Positions 8,532 through 15,138 are shown, numbered from the stretch's first letter. The stretch: DNA of 15,138 bases from Acanthamoeba sp. SK_2022b (GCA_027943245.1 JANDJZ010001081.1:1-15138); one strand, 5' to 3'. Program-made: numbers and translations. Notes: generated from the sequence alone by a model not told the origin.

Positions 8532-9519
8532 TCACTGGGGTTGCAGGCGGATGGAGCGGGCAATGCTGCGGTAGCGGGCCGTCTCGGCCTCATAGAACTG
8601 CGCCGCTTCGGCCAGCGACATGGGCGCCGCGGCCAGTTGGGTCTGCAGGGCCAGTTGCTCGCGCACGCCCGGGTCCTTGAGCATGGCGCCTATCGCCTGG
8701 GTGCAGCCTTTGCACCACCTCCTGCGGCGTGTCCTTGCGCACCAGGAAGCTGGTCCAAGTCTTGTAGGCGAAGTTTTTCAGCTCCCGGCCCTCACGCACC
8801 GTGGGCACATTCTTGAGCAGCTCCGATCGCTGCTCCCCCAGCTGGCCCAGGATCTTGAGCCGGCCCTGCTCGGCCAGCGCGCCCATGGCAGCGCTATAGA
8901 CGAGCACAGCGAAATCGACCTGCCCGCTGCCTATGTCCTGCAGCAGCGGCGCATTGCCCTTGTAGGGCGCATGCATGAGTTGTATGCCGGCGTCCTGCTG
9001 CACCTTCTCCAGGATCAGGTGGTAGAGCGAGCCAATGCCGACACTGCCGTACGACAGCGGCCGGCTGGCGCTTTTGCGGGCCAGCGCGATCAGCTCATCC
9101 ACGTTGCCGGCCTCCAGGTCCTTGCGAGCGACGAAGACCATCACGGCCTCGGCCACGGGATGGACCAGGCGGAAATCCTCGGCCTTGAGCCGCACGGCGG
9201 CATTGGCCAGCGGCGACAGGATCACCTCGTTGGGCGAGCCCTGGAAGACGTAGTGCCCGTCAGGCGGAGCGGCCAGCACTTTCTGCGCGGCCATGGCGCC
9301 GCTCACGCCGCCCAGGTTCTCCACGATGACCTGCTGGCCCAGTGCCTTGGACAGCGGCACGCTGAAGATGCGGGCAATGGCATCCGAAGGGCCGCCGGCC
9401 GGATAGGGAACCATCAGGCTCACGGGCCTGGAGGACGGGCTCTGCGCACAGGCCAGGCCCGCGCTCAGCAGCAGGCCGGCGCCCGTCAGCCAAACGCGCT
9501 GGAACAAAAATCTCATCAT
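8532..9519 (-). pseudogene. Bug/TctC-type tripartite tricarboxylate transporter receptor, one frameshift near the C-terminus
   Basis: A periplasmic solute-binding protein of the Bug (TctC) family, about 325 residues after bridging the break. It opens with a Sec signal peptide (MRFLFQRVWLTGAGLLLSAG, cleavage after ACA) and then the family hallmarks VSLMVPYPAGGPSDAIAR, ALGQQVIVENLGG, SYGSVGIGSLYHL and HAPYKGNAPLLQDIGSGQVDF. Two adjacent ATGs are possible; AAGGAG lies two bases before the first and five before the second (9514-9516), so the second may be used. At about 8700 the frame shifts in a GGG/CCC run: QEVVQRLH is followed in the next frame by QAIGAMLKDPGVREQLALQT and finally LAEAAQFYEAETARYRSIARSIRLQPQ, stop at 8532. 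No TctA/TctB membrane genes are nearby, as is usual for orphan Bug receptors in this group. It probably supplies or senses the substrate of the M20 enzyme. Confidence 0.88.
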
Positions 9520-9591
9520 GTCTCCTTGGTGGATGGCTCCGGCTCGGTCGGCCGGATACGCGGCATCCTAGGAGCCGGGTCATCGAACGTC

Positions 9592-9628
9592 CAATGCATT
9601 GTTGGCTGCATTAGCATGAGTTTCATGC
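9592..9628. promoter_or_regulatory. Two inverted repeats between the divergent LysR and Bug genes, candidate LysR operators
   Basis: The 131 bp spacer holds AATGCA (9593-9598) and TGCATT (9607-9612), a 6-bp inverted repeat with an 8-base gap that fits the T-N11-A layout of LysR boxes. Just beside it GCATGA (9614-9619) and TCATGC (9623-9628) are perfect arms around GTT. Both lie 23-60 bases upstream of the LysR start, the usual place for autoregulation plus activation of a divergent target. Direct binding is inferred. Confidence 0.55.
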
Positions 9629-9650
9629 AGACTTCAGGGCGCGAAAAATC

Positions 9651-10553
9651 ATGACGCTGGTGCAGCTCAGGCATCTCATATCGGTGGCGCAGACCGGCTC
9701 CTTCAGCCGCTCGGCCGAGGCCATGCATCTGACACAGCCGGCCCTCAGCCGCAGCGTGCGCGCGCTGGAGCAGGAGCTGGGCATACCCTTGTTCGACCGC
9801 ATCGGCCGCCACAGCGAACTCACAGCCTTCGGCCGCGAGATGCTGGGACGGGCACGCGCCCTGGTGGCTGAAGCCGACGAGCTGCGTGACAGGGGGCGCC
9901 AATTGCGCGAGGGTGCGGCCGGCACAGTGCGTGTGGGCCTGGGATCGGGCCCCGGCGCAATATTGATGACGCCGTTCCTGCAGCACATGACCGTGCACCA
10001 TCCCGGCGTGCGAACCGAGGTGGCGCGCGGCAGCACCGATCTGCTGGTGCACTCGCTACGCGAGCGCCTGCTCGACGCCCTGGTCGTGGACCTGCGCGCG
10101 CTGCGGCCCGCACCCGACCTTGCGCTGGACGTCGTGCACGAAATGCGCGCCGCCTTCATGTGCCGCACCGACCATCCACTGGCCCGCCTGCAGCGGGATC
10201 TGCGCTTCGAGGATGTGCAGCGCTACCCCGTCGCCTCCACACCATTGAGCGACCAGGTGGCCTGGCTGCTGGTGGAGACCTATGGCGCCACGGCCCACCC
10301 GGCGCGGTTCGTCACACTGCAGTGCGAGGAGTTGCCCAGCCTTGTGGACGTTGCGCGCAACAGCGACACCGTGCTGCTGGCCGTGCGCGCCGTCGCCCCG
10401 GACCTGGCCGAATTGCCCATGGACCCGCCCATGCGCAGCACCGCCCGCTTCGGGCTGGTCACGCTGCGTCAGCGCAGCGAGGCGCCGACGCTGGCAATCC
10501 TGCGAGGGCTGATGGTCGATTTGATGTGCGATGGCCCTCCAGCCGTCGCATAG
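9651..10553 (+). CDS. LysR family transcriptional regulator
   Basis: An intact 300-residue LysR-type regulator. The N-terminal winged helix-turn-helix is classical: LRHLISVAQTGSFSRSAEAMHLTQPALSRSVRALEQELGIPLFDRIGR, where residues about 18-40 hold the recognition helix (TQPALSRSVRALE). From about residue 90 the LysR substrate-binding domain follows (GTVRVGLGSGPGA, then two alpha/beta lobes). It is transcribed divergently from the Bug receptor and M20 amidohydrolase operon across 131 bases, the standard arrangement for a LysR protein that controls the neighbouring operon in response to its substrate. The ribosome binding site is poor (AGGGCG about ten bases before the ATG). The effector is unknown but may be the ligand of the Bug receptor or the product of the amidohydrolase. 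Confidence 0.92.
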   Translation: MTLVQLRHLISVAQTGSFSRSAEAMHLTQPALSRSVRALEQELGIPLFDRIGRHSELTAFGREMLGRARALVAEADELRDRGRQLREGAAGTVRVGLGSGPGAILMTPFLQHMTVHHPGVRTEVARGSTDLLVHSLRERLLDALVVDLRALRPAPDLALDVVHEMRAAFMCRTDHPLARLQRDLRFEDVQRYPVASTPLSDQVAWLLVETYGATAHPARFVTLQCEELPSLVDVARNSDTVLLAVRAVAPDLAELPMDPPMRSTARFGLVTLRQRSEAPTLAILRGLMVDLMCDGPPAVA

Positions 10554-10556
10554 GCA

Positions 10557-10589
10557 AGGCCTCTGCCCTGCCCGGCCAGGCTGAGGCCT
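10557..10589 (+). other. Hairpin after the LysR gene
   Basis: AGGCCTC (10557-10563) and GAGGCCT (10583-10589) are perfect arms, with a short inner CCTG/CAGG pair, four bases after the LysR stop. No T run follows, so it is at best a weak or Rho-assisted end. The rest of 10590-10688 shows no gene. Confidence 0.4.
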
Positions 10590-10688
10590 CTGCAAGGGCC
10601 GACAAGGACCACAGGTAGCGCTTCAGCGGCAGTCTTGGGTCGGCCACCAGGGATATGCGAAATCGGCTTGAAACGAAGGCAGTTGTGC

Positions 10689-10886
10689 TCAAAACAGAAA
10701 ATGATCATCGATCAGTTTTTGCTGGACATCTTTACCCATTCCAACCAATGAAGAATATCCACCAAAAGAGTAAATTGGATTTTCCAATGACCACATCCCT
10801 ATACTATTTGCCTGGACTCCACATGACCAAAAAGCCGCAATGGCAACTGACACTGCCGCTGTAAATCTTGCATATCGCTTTTTCAT
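10689..10886 (-). CDS. 65-residue putative exported small protein
   Basis: A short frame with a clear Sec signal peptide: MKKRYARFTAAVSVAIAAFW, then SCGVQA before the likely cleavage site, leaving a mature peptide of about 39 residues that begins NSIGMWSLENPIYSFGGYSS and ends KLIDDHFLF. The ATG (10884-10886) follows AAGGTGA at good spacing. The gene lies 38 bases downstream of the HAF-repeat gene on the same strand, so the two may be cotranscribed. The DNA here (about 10680-10920) is much richer in A/T than its surroundings, which suggests recent acquisition or loose selection. I recognise no family. It could be a complete small secreted peptide or the 5' remnant of a longer exported protein, since the sequence past its stop soon merges with the antisense of LysR. 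Confidence 0.55.
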   Translation of the reverse strand: MKKRYARFTAAVSVAIAAFWSCGVQANSIGMWSLENPIYSFGGYSSLVGMGKDVQQKLIDDHFLF

Positions 10887-10906
10887 AAAATCACCTTTTT
10901 TGGATT

Positions 10907-10919
10907 TGAAATGATTTCA
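10907..10919. repeat. 13-bp palindrome between the HAF gene and the small exported ORF
   Basis: TGAAAT and ATTTCA are perfect arms around a single G, just after the stop codon of the HAF-repeat gene and 21 bases before the small ORF start. It could bind a dimeric regulator or be chance in AT-rich DNA. Confidence 0.35.
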
Positions 10920-10924
10920 GGCTT

Positions 10925-12139
10925 TCATGGCGCACACAGGTTCTGTATGAAAGCGTGCGTCGCAAGCTGCGTGACTTCGCTTTTGCCTGTCATATAGCAG
11001 CCATCCTGGCTCAGTGCCGAGGCCGCACTGTTCTCGCCGCCTGCGAGGGTTCCCTGGTCCACCGTGCCGCCCGTCGGCGTCCAAGTGATAGCGTGGTAAC
11101 TTCCATCGCCAAGCTCGCTGCGACCCGCCACTGTTCCGTTGTCACCGATATCCACCACACGTGCATTCATGCCGCCAGGCAGCGGAGGAATATCGCGGAT
11201 GACACCGGTCTGGCTGTTCCAGTAATAGGGCATGCTGCGCCCGTCTGCCAACTGGTAGTGCCCAATCACCTCGCCGAGGAGGTTGAGATCGACGCCGCTG
11301 TTTCGCGCGGGCGGGGACGATATGGACAACACCTGCGGACTGGAGGACGAGTTGAGCCAGACGACGGTGCGTCCACCCTGGGCACCGAAATCGCAGTAGC
11401 CCATGATGCGGGTATTGACGACGGTCTTTGCGCGGCAGAAGACGGCATTGAGAGGCAGGTTCAGGGCCGTGGCCATATAGCCGCCCAGGACTGCGGCAGA
11501 CCAATAGACAGGACGCGGATGCCCGCTGTTGTCGGGACAGTTGCCCACGATGCCCGGCATGTTGCCGCCCACCACGAAATTGTCCACATCGGACGGCACG
11601 CAGTTGGTGCTGTTCAGGCCCAGCAGGCCCGCCGGCAGCGCGCGTGCCGTGGTTTCATTGTTGCGCCACATGACAGGGCGGGCCGTGTTGCTGCCGCTCA
11701 GGCTGACGCCTGCCACATAGCCGCCCTGGTTGAATGCCGTGGGCATGCCGCGCACATCGAGCGTCAGCGGCTGCAGTGTCTGCACCGTGGCCGGCGTGGC
11801 CGCATTCCAGAACACGCCCACGGACACCGAATTGCCGTCCAGGCAGCTGCCCACCACCTGGCCGCTGTTGGTAATGGCCGCCGCGTTGCAGTTGCGCCCC
11901 GGCGACAGGCGCACAAGGTCTGCCGCACTGCCCGGCGCCAGCGACACGAAGCCTGCGGACGAGCCGTCGCTCTCTGCACAGGCGCCCACGACATGGCCGC
12001 TGTTGTTGATGTCCAGGCCCACGCATTGCGGACCTGCCGACGTGCCCACGTCCTGCATGGGCAGGGCCTGCGCGGCCGGCAGTGCCAGCAACGCTAGGCA
12101 CGCAACGGAAAAATTCAAATGCTTTGGCTGAAGGCGCAT
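10925..12139 (-). CDS. HAF-repeat exported protein
   Basis: A 404-residue exported protein. The start ATG 12137-12139 has AGGAGA eight bases upstream and gives a clean signal peptide, MRLQPKHLNFSVACLALLAL then PAAQA, cleavage near residue 25. The mature part is built of about eight repeats of roughly 40-45 residues of the HAF extracellular repeat type, each with a pattern like INNSGxVVGxC...GFVxxxP or VxWN: around 44, 88, 136, 187, 241, 285, 330 and 376. Such repeats probably fold as a beta-propeller. Several cysteines (38, 53, 84, 99, 180, 201, 235, 249, 381, 402) could make disulfides in the periplasm or outside the cell. It ends in LCAP with no membrane anchor, sortase signal or autotransporter domain. 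The role is unknown; a surface or secreted binding protein is an inference. The longer frame to 12307 is not used since it would bury the signal peptide. Confidence 0.82.
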   Translation of the reverse strand: MRLQPKHLNFSVACLALLALPAAQALPMQDVGTSAGPQCVGLDINNSGHVVGACAESDGSSAGFVSLAPGSAADLVRLSPGRNCNAAAITNSGQVVGSCLDGNSVSVGVFWNAATPATVQTLQPLTLDVRGMPTAFNQGGYVAGVSLSGSNTARPVMWRNNETTARALPAGLLGLNSTNCVPSDVDNFVVGGNMPGIVGNCPDNSGHPRPVYWSAAVLGGYMATALNLPLNAVFCRAKTVVNTRIMGYCDFGAQGGRTVVWLNSSSSPQVLSISSPPARNSGVDLNLLGEVIGHYQLADGRSMPYYWNSQTGVIRDIPPLPGGMNARVVDIGDNGTVAGRSELGDGSYHAITWTPTGGTVDQGTLAGGENSAASALSQDGCYMTGKSEVTQLATHAFIQNLCAP

Positions 12140-12258
12140 GAAGGGTTCTCCTGAAAAAGCAAAGAAGTCGTTCATGGAAATCGGGCGCCGAACAGGAAAT
12201 TCGCATGGGGCTTGGCATATGCGCGCCGGTGCAGACGCTATTTCCGTGATCCGCATTC

Positions 12259-12291
12259 CGGCTCCACGATAGGCATCGCGGTATGGAGCCG
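12259..12291. promoter_or_regulatory. Long imperfect inverted repeat upstream of the HAF gene
   Basis: CGGCTCCA (12259-12266) pairs with TGGAGCCG (12284-12291), and inside it CGAT (12267-12270) pairs with ATCG (12275-12278) around AGGC, leaving a five-base bulge. This could be a leader-RNA hairpin of the HAF gene (about 120 bases before its start) or an operator for one of the divergent genes. The flanking 12303-12340 is a C/A-only-like tract very poor in G. No other element was found in 12140-12433. Confidence 0.45.
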
Positions 12292-12433
12292 TCCATCCGA
12301 GCAGCAATCAAAACAACAAAAACAATCAACAAAATCAAAAGCTTGCAAAAGAATCCCCCATCAATAATTGTCTCATCGGCATCCGGGATTCAGGCCATGC
12401 CACAGCGCAGCGCCATATGAATGGGAGCTTTCC

Positions 12434-12928
12434 ATGGCAATCGCACACTGCCTGACATCCGACAGCGCATGGCCGAATGGCGCAATTCGCCGCCGCAGGA
12501 GTCCCGCAGAACTGCTTGCACTCGAACGCTGGGCCGGCGTCCTGCCCGTGCAGGTGATCTGCCGCCGGCTGAACCGCAGCGAGCGCTCCGTTCGCTGCCA
12601 GATGCACAGGCGCGGCCTGAGCACCCGGGTCCGCGAGGGCGTCGGGCTGCGGCAGGTCTGCGAGGACCTGCAGCTGTCCGCACGGTCGGTGAAGGCCTTC
12701 ATCCTCGATGGCCGCCTGCGCCTGCACAGCGCACAGGTGCACGGCGGGGTGATGGCGCAGCTTCATTGGTCCCTGCGCCGCTGGCTGCAGACGGCACAAA
12801 GCCGCTTGTGCCGTGTCAGCCATTTGAGGGTTACCGAGACATCCCTCAGGCGCTTTGCGCGGGAAGCGGATTTCGGCGCATCAGGCAGCCGCACGGACGC
12901 GGCATGGCAACACTGGGCATCCGGCTAG
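12434..12928 (+). CDS. Small helix-turn-helix-like DNA-binding protein
   Basis: A 164-residue basic protein. The start ATG 12434-12436 has GGGAG six bases upstream; the longer frame from a TTG at 12368 lacks one. Residues 19-65 (RRRRSPAELLALERWAGVLP, then ICRRLNRSERSVRCQMHRRGLS) look like a Myb/SANT-like helix-turn-helix, and residues 70-95 (LRQVCEDLQLSARSVKAFILDGRL) like a second helix-turn-helix. The rest is Arg-rich with VTETSLRRFAREADF near the end. This layout resembles hypothetical regulators found singly across Pseudomonas and Burkholderiales; the resemblance is from memory of the pattern, not a search. It is divergent from the HAF gene and 224 bases upstream of the flavoprotein gene, so it might regulate either. 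Function is otherwise unknown. Confidence 0.68.
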   Translation: MAIAHCLTSDSAWPNGAIRRRRSPAELLALERWAGVLPVQVICRRLNRSERSVRCQMHRRGLSTRVREGVGLRQVCEDLQLSARSVKAFILDGRLRLHSAQVHGGVMAQLHWSLRRWLQTAQSRLCRVSHLRVTETSLRRFAREADFGASGSRTDAAWQHWASG

Positions 12929-13061
12929 CCCCTGCGCGGCACGGGCCGGGCCTGAATGTCCAGCAGCGGTTTCGGCCCTTCGCCTACGACTGCCGCGAGC
13001 GCCAGCATGCAGACTGGCACGCATGTCCCATGGCAGGCGATGCAGTCATCTCGACCATCTG

Positions 13062-13109
13062 TCGGCACTTCAGTCGGCACACCTTTCGGCACATCCACCG
13101 GCAGCGGAG
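13062..13109. repeat. Period-12 tandem repeat upstream of the dihydrolipoyl dehydrogenase-like gene
   Basis: TCGGCAC recurs at 13062, 13074 and 13086, exactly 12 bases apart, with a degenerate fourth unit CCGGCAG at 13098. The tract ends 43 bases before the start codon at 13153. Twelve bases is close to one helical turn, so the motifs face nearly the same side of the DNA, as in iteron-like binding sites. The rest of the 12929-13152 spacer contains no gene I can support. Confidence 0.55.
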
Positions 13110-13152
13110 ACCTCCACGGGACCTGGTGCCACAGTCAAAGGAATCAGACAGC

Positions 13153-14577
13153 ATGAAAAACCCACCCACCACCGCCCTCGACGTGATCATCGTCGGTGCC
13201 GGCTCGGCCGGACTGTCGGCGCTGCGCGAGGTGCGCAAGCACACGGAGCATTTCGCCATCGTCAACGACGGGCCCTGGGGAACGACCTGTGCGCGGGTGG
13301 GATGCATGCCGTCCAAGTTGCTGATCGAGGCGGCCAACGCCTTCCATGCACGCCATCACTTCGATGCCTTCGGCATACGCGGCGCGAGCGGGCTGCAGCT
13401 GGACCTGCCCGCCGTTTTGCGCCGCGTGCGCAAGCTGCGCGACGAGTTCGTGGCAAGCACGATCAAGGCCACGGAGGGCCTGGGCTGGCGGGCCATCGAC
13501 GGGCGTGCCAGGCTGCTGGCAGCCAATCGGATCGAGGTCAATGGCAAGGTGCTGGCTGCGCGCAAGCTCATCCTCGCTCCGGGCTCCAGCCCCGTGGTGC
13601 CGGAGGAATGGAAGCGCTTTGGCAAGCGCATCCTGACCACCGACACCTTGTTCGAACGCAAGACGCTGGGCCCGCGCGTGGCCGTCGTCGGCCTGGGTCC
13701 GCTGGGCGTGGAGATTGCACAGGCGCTGGCACGGCTGGGACTGGAGGTCACCGCACTGGGACGCGGCCCGAAGCTTGCCGGCCTGTCCGACCCGAATGTC
13801 ACCGACGCATTGCGGCATCTGCTTGAGAAAGAGATGACGGTGATCACCGACCATGAAGTGCAGTTGAGCAAGGGCCCGGACAGCAGCATCGTCGTGCGTG
13901 CAGGCGACACCCGCATCGTCGTGGACCATGTGGTGGCCGCCATGGGTCGGCGCCCGCAGCTCGAAGGCCTGGGCCTTGAGACGCTGGGACTTGAGCTGGA
14001 CGAACACGGCCAGCCGCCCGTAAGCCGCGAGACACTGCAGGTCGGCGAGCTGCCGCTGTTCCTCGCGGGCGATGCCAATGGCGACCGCCCCTTGCTGCAT
14101 GAGGCCGTGGACGAAGGCCATATTGCCGGCACCAACGCCATGGCAGAGAACGTGGCCTGCTTCGAGCGGCGCACGCCGCTGTCCATCGTCTTCAGCTCGC
14201 CCAACGCGGCCGTCGTGGGCCAGCCCATGAAGGCGCTGCTGGGGCAGGACTTCGTGGTGGGCCGCGTGGATTTCGCGCACCAGGGGCGTGCGCGCGCTGC
14301 GCAGCACAACGCGGGCCTGCTTCACGTCTATGCGGACCCGGCCAGCGGCCGGCTGCTGGGCGCGGAAATGTGCGCGCCGGCCGGCGAGCATCTGGCCCAT
14401 CTGCTGGCCCTGGCCGTGCAGCAGCAACTGACCGTGCACGAGTTGCTGCGTGCGCCCATCTATCACCCCGTGCTGGAAGAGGGCCTGCGCACCGCCTTGC
14501 GCGATGCGGTGCGCCAGCTGCCCCAGCAGCCGCCCTCCGACCTGAGCAACTGCGATTCTTTGCCCATGGACGATTGA
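13153..14577 (+). CDS. Dihydrolipoyl dehydrogenase-like class I pyridine nucleotide-disulfide oxidoreductase
   Basis: An intact 474-residue flavoprotein. The start ATG 13153-13155 has AAGGA about ten bases upstream; the frame is open further up to 12421 but that stretch overlaps another gene. FAD Rossmann motif VIIVGAGSAGLSALREV (residues 11-27), redox disulfide GTTCARVGCMPSK with Cys46 and Cys51, NAD(P) Rossmann motif VAVVGLGPLGVEIAQALARLG (177-197), FAD motif LFLAGDANGDRPLLHEA, and C-terminal dimerisation domain with the catalytic pair in YHPVLEE (His438, Glu443). All catalytic residues of dihydrolipoamide dehydrogenase are present, so a cytoplasmic NAD-linked disulfide oxidoreductase is well supported. 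It stands alone, with no E1/E2 2-oxoacid dehydrogenase or glycine cleavage genes beside it, and the active-site segment (GTTCARVGCMPSK) differs from the standard GGTCLNVGCIPSK. The true disulfide substrate may not be lipoyl-E2. Confidence 0.9.
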   Translation: MKNPPTTALDVIIVGAGSAGLSALREVRKHTEHFAIVNDGPWGTTCARVGCMPSKLLIEAANAFHARHHFDAFGIRGASGLQLDLPAVLRRVRKLRDEFVASTIKATEGLGWRAIDGRARLLAANRIEVNGKVLAARKLILAPGSSPVVPEEWKRFGKRILTTDTLFERKTLGPRVAVVGLGPLGVEIAQALARLGLEVTALGRGPKLAGLSDPNVTDALRHLLEKEMTVITDHEVQLSKGPDSSIVVRAGDTRIVVDHVVAAMGRRPQLEGLGLETLGLELDEHGQPPVSRETLQVGELPLFLAGDANGDRPLLHEAVDEGHIAGTNAMAENVACFERRTPLSIVFSSPNAAVVGQPMKALLGQDFVVGRVDFAHQGRARAAQHNAGLLHVYADPASGRLLGAEMCAPAGEHLAHLLALAVQQQLTVHELLRAPIYHPVLEEGLRTALRDAVRQLPQQPPSDLSNCDSLPMDD

Positions 14578-14580
14578 TCG

Positions 14581-14603
14581 CGCGCGGCCCAGGGCCGCAC
14601 GCG
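14581..14603. terminator. GC-rich hairpin between convergent genes
   Basis: GCGGCCC (14584-14590) and GGGCCGC (14592-14598) form an inverted repeat, flanked by CGCG on both sides, in the 28-base space between the convergent flavoprotein and ABC transporter genes. There is no T run on either side, so it is a possible two-way stop of modest confidence. Confidence 0.45.
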
Positions 14604-14605
14604 GA

Positions 14606-15138
14606 TCAATCCTGGGGCGCGCTCTGCGGTGCGCTTACTTCCGACAGCGTCCAGCCGCCATTGCCATCGACCGCCAGCGCGTGGGTATGGAAACCCGCCA
14701 GCGTGCTGCGGTGGCCCACGCTCACCAGCATGGTCGAGCGCATCTGCTCGCGCAGCAGGGTGTACAGCGCATGCTCCAGGCCCTCGTCCATGGCCGAGGT
14801 GGATTCATCGAGAAAGACGATGGCGGGCCGGTTGAACAGCACGCGCGCAAAGGCCAGGCGCTGCTGCTCGCCAATCGACAGGATGCGGGACCAATCCTGG
14901 TTGACATCCAGCTTGTCGGCCAGATGGGCCAGGCTGACCTGGCGCAGCGCCTGTTGAAGGTGCTCGTCGTCCTGCGGTGAAGCATCCATCGGATAGGCAA
15001 TGGCCGTACGCAGGTCCCCCAGCGGCAGATACGGGCGCTGCGACAGGAACAGCGCCTGGTGGCCGCCCGGGCGGCCCACCGTGCCCTGGGCATGCGGCCA
15101 CAGGCCGGCAATGGACCGCAGCAAGGTGGTCTTGCCAC
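14606..15138 (-). CDS. SbmA/BacA-like ABC transporter, C-terminal ATPase part (cut by the right edge)
   Basis: The last 176 or so residues of an ABC transporter ATPase; the gene continues past the right edge, where the sequence begins inside Walker A (GKTTLLRSIAGLWP). Further on are the Q-loop (ALFLSQRPYLPLGDLRTAI), the ABC signature as SIGEQQRLAFARVLF, Walker B IVFLDESTSAMD and the H-loop VSVGHRSTLAGFH. The SIGEQQRLAFAR signature, the STSAMDEGLE D-loop and the SVGHRSTL ending are typical of the YddA/SbmA/BacA-like group, in which one polypeptide joins an ABC_membrane_2 region to this ATPase; peptides, vitamin B12-like or very long fatty compounds are the known kinds of cargo. The membrane half is outside the window, so fusion is inferred. 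The stop is at 14606-14608, 28 bases from the convergent flavoprotein gene. Confidence 0.88.
   Translation of the reverse strand, partial: GKTTLLRSIAGLWPHAQGTVGRPGGHQALFLSQRPYLPLGDLRTAIAYPMDASPQDDEHLQQALRQVSLAHLADKLDVNQDWSRILSIGEQQRLAFARVLFNRPAIVFLDESTSAMDEGLEHALYTLLREQMRSTMLVSVGHRSTLAGFHTHALAVDGNGGWTLSEVSAPQSAPQD

Noticed and set aside
10655..10864. Plus-strand open frame of about 69 codons in the AT-rich segment
   Set aside because: It has no ribosome binding site and lies opposite the better supported signal-peptide ORF.
12140..12307. Upstream extension of the HAF gene
   Set aside because: It would place the clear signal peptide 56 residues inside the protein, and a good ribosome binding site precedes 12139.
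13062..13109. CRISPR array
   Set aside because: The units are only 12 bases apart with no spacers of CRISPR length and no cas gene nearby.
12421..13152. N-terminal extension of the flavoprotein to about 718 residues
   Set aside because: The frame is open, but the extension overlaps the helix-turn-helix gene, is low in recognisable content, and the flavoprotein family starts at 13153 with a ribosome binding site.
13144..14466. Long minus-strand open frame opposite the flavoprotein gene
   Set aside because: Antisense shadow of a gene with full catalytic motifs.

Overview
This 15.1 kb window is GC-rich chromosomal DNA from a beta-proteobacterium. The gene content (a Bug-type periplasmic receptor paired with an M20 amidohydrolase, an MhpA-like FAD monooxygenase followed by a DUF2783 protein, a HAF-repeat secreted protein, many one-component regulators) fits Burkholderiales, probably Comamonadaceae such as Delftia or Comamonas. 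The genus is an inference from gene style, not from a marker gene. No rRNA, tRNA, CRISPR array, insertion sequence or phage gene was recognised.

Layout. From 1 to about 6.5 kb everything reads leftward: a YgiQ-family radical SAM protein (cut by the left edge and frame-disrupted), an AraC-type regulator with a Cupin_6-like sensor domain, a small DUF2783 protein that overlaps the FAD monooxygenase upstream of it by ATGA, a LuxR-type regulator, and a 56-residue orphan small protein with a perfect ribosome binding site and its own terminator. At 6.7-7.3 kb an IMPACT/YigZ protein reads rightward. At 7.3-9.5 kb an M20 amidohydrolase and a Bug-type solute receptor form a leftward operon, facing a divergent LysR regulator (9651-10553) across a 131 bp spacer with two inverted repeats. 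From 10.7 to 12.1 kb a short signal-peptide ORF in AT-rich DNA and a 404-residue HAF-repeat exported protein read leftward. From 12.4 to 14.6 kb a small helix-turn-helix-like protein and a dihydrolipoyl dehydrogenase-type flavoprotein read rightward, separated by a spacer holding a 12-bp-period repeat. The right edge cuts the C-terminal ATPase part of an SbmA/BacA-like ABC exporter read leftward.

How the genes work together. Three local modules can be proposed: (i) an aromatic hydroxylation module (FAD monooxygenase plus DUF2783, with LuxR and AraC regulators alongside); (ii) a Bug receptor plus M20 amidohydrolase probably controlled by the divergent LysR, for sensing or taking up and hydrolysing an N-acylated or related carboxylate; (iii) a HAF-repeat secreted protein with a small exported companion.

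Three long genes (ygiQ, the FAD monooxygenase, the Bug receptor) each break frame in a short G/C-rich context while the protein resumes in another frame. This looks more like indel errors in the assembly than like three independent gene deaths, though I cannot decide that from one sequence. I found no convincing new multi-gene system. The best undescribed candidates are the two small proteins and the 12-bp-period repeat.
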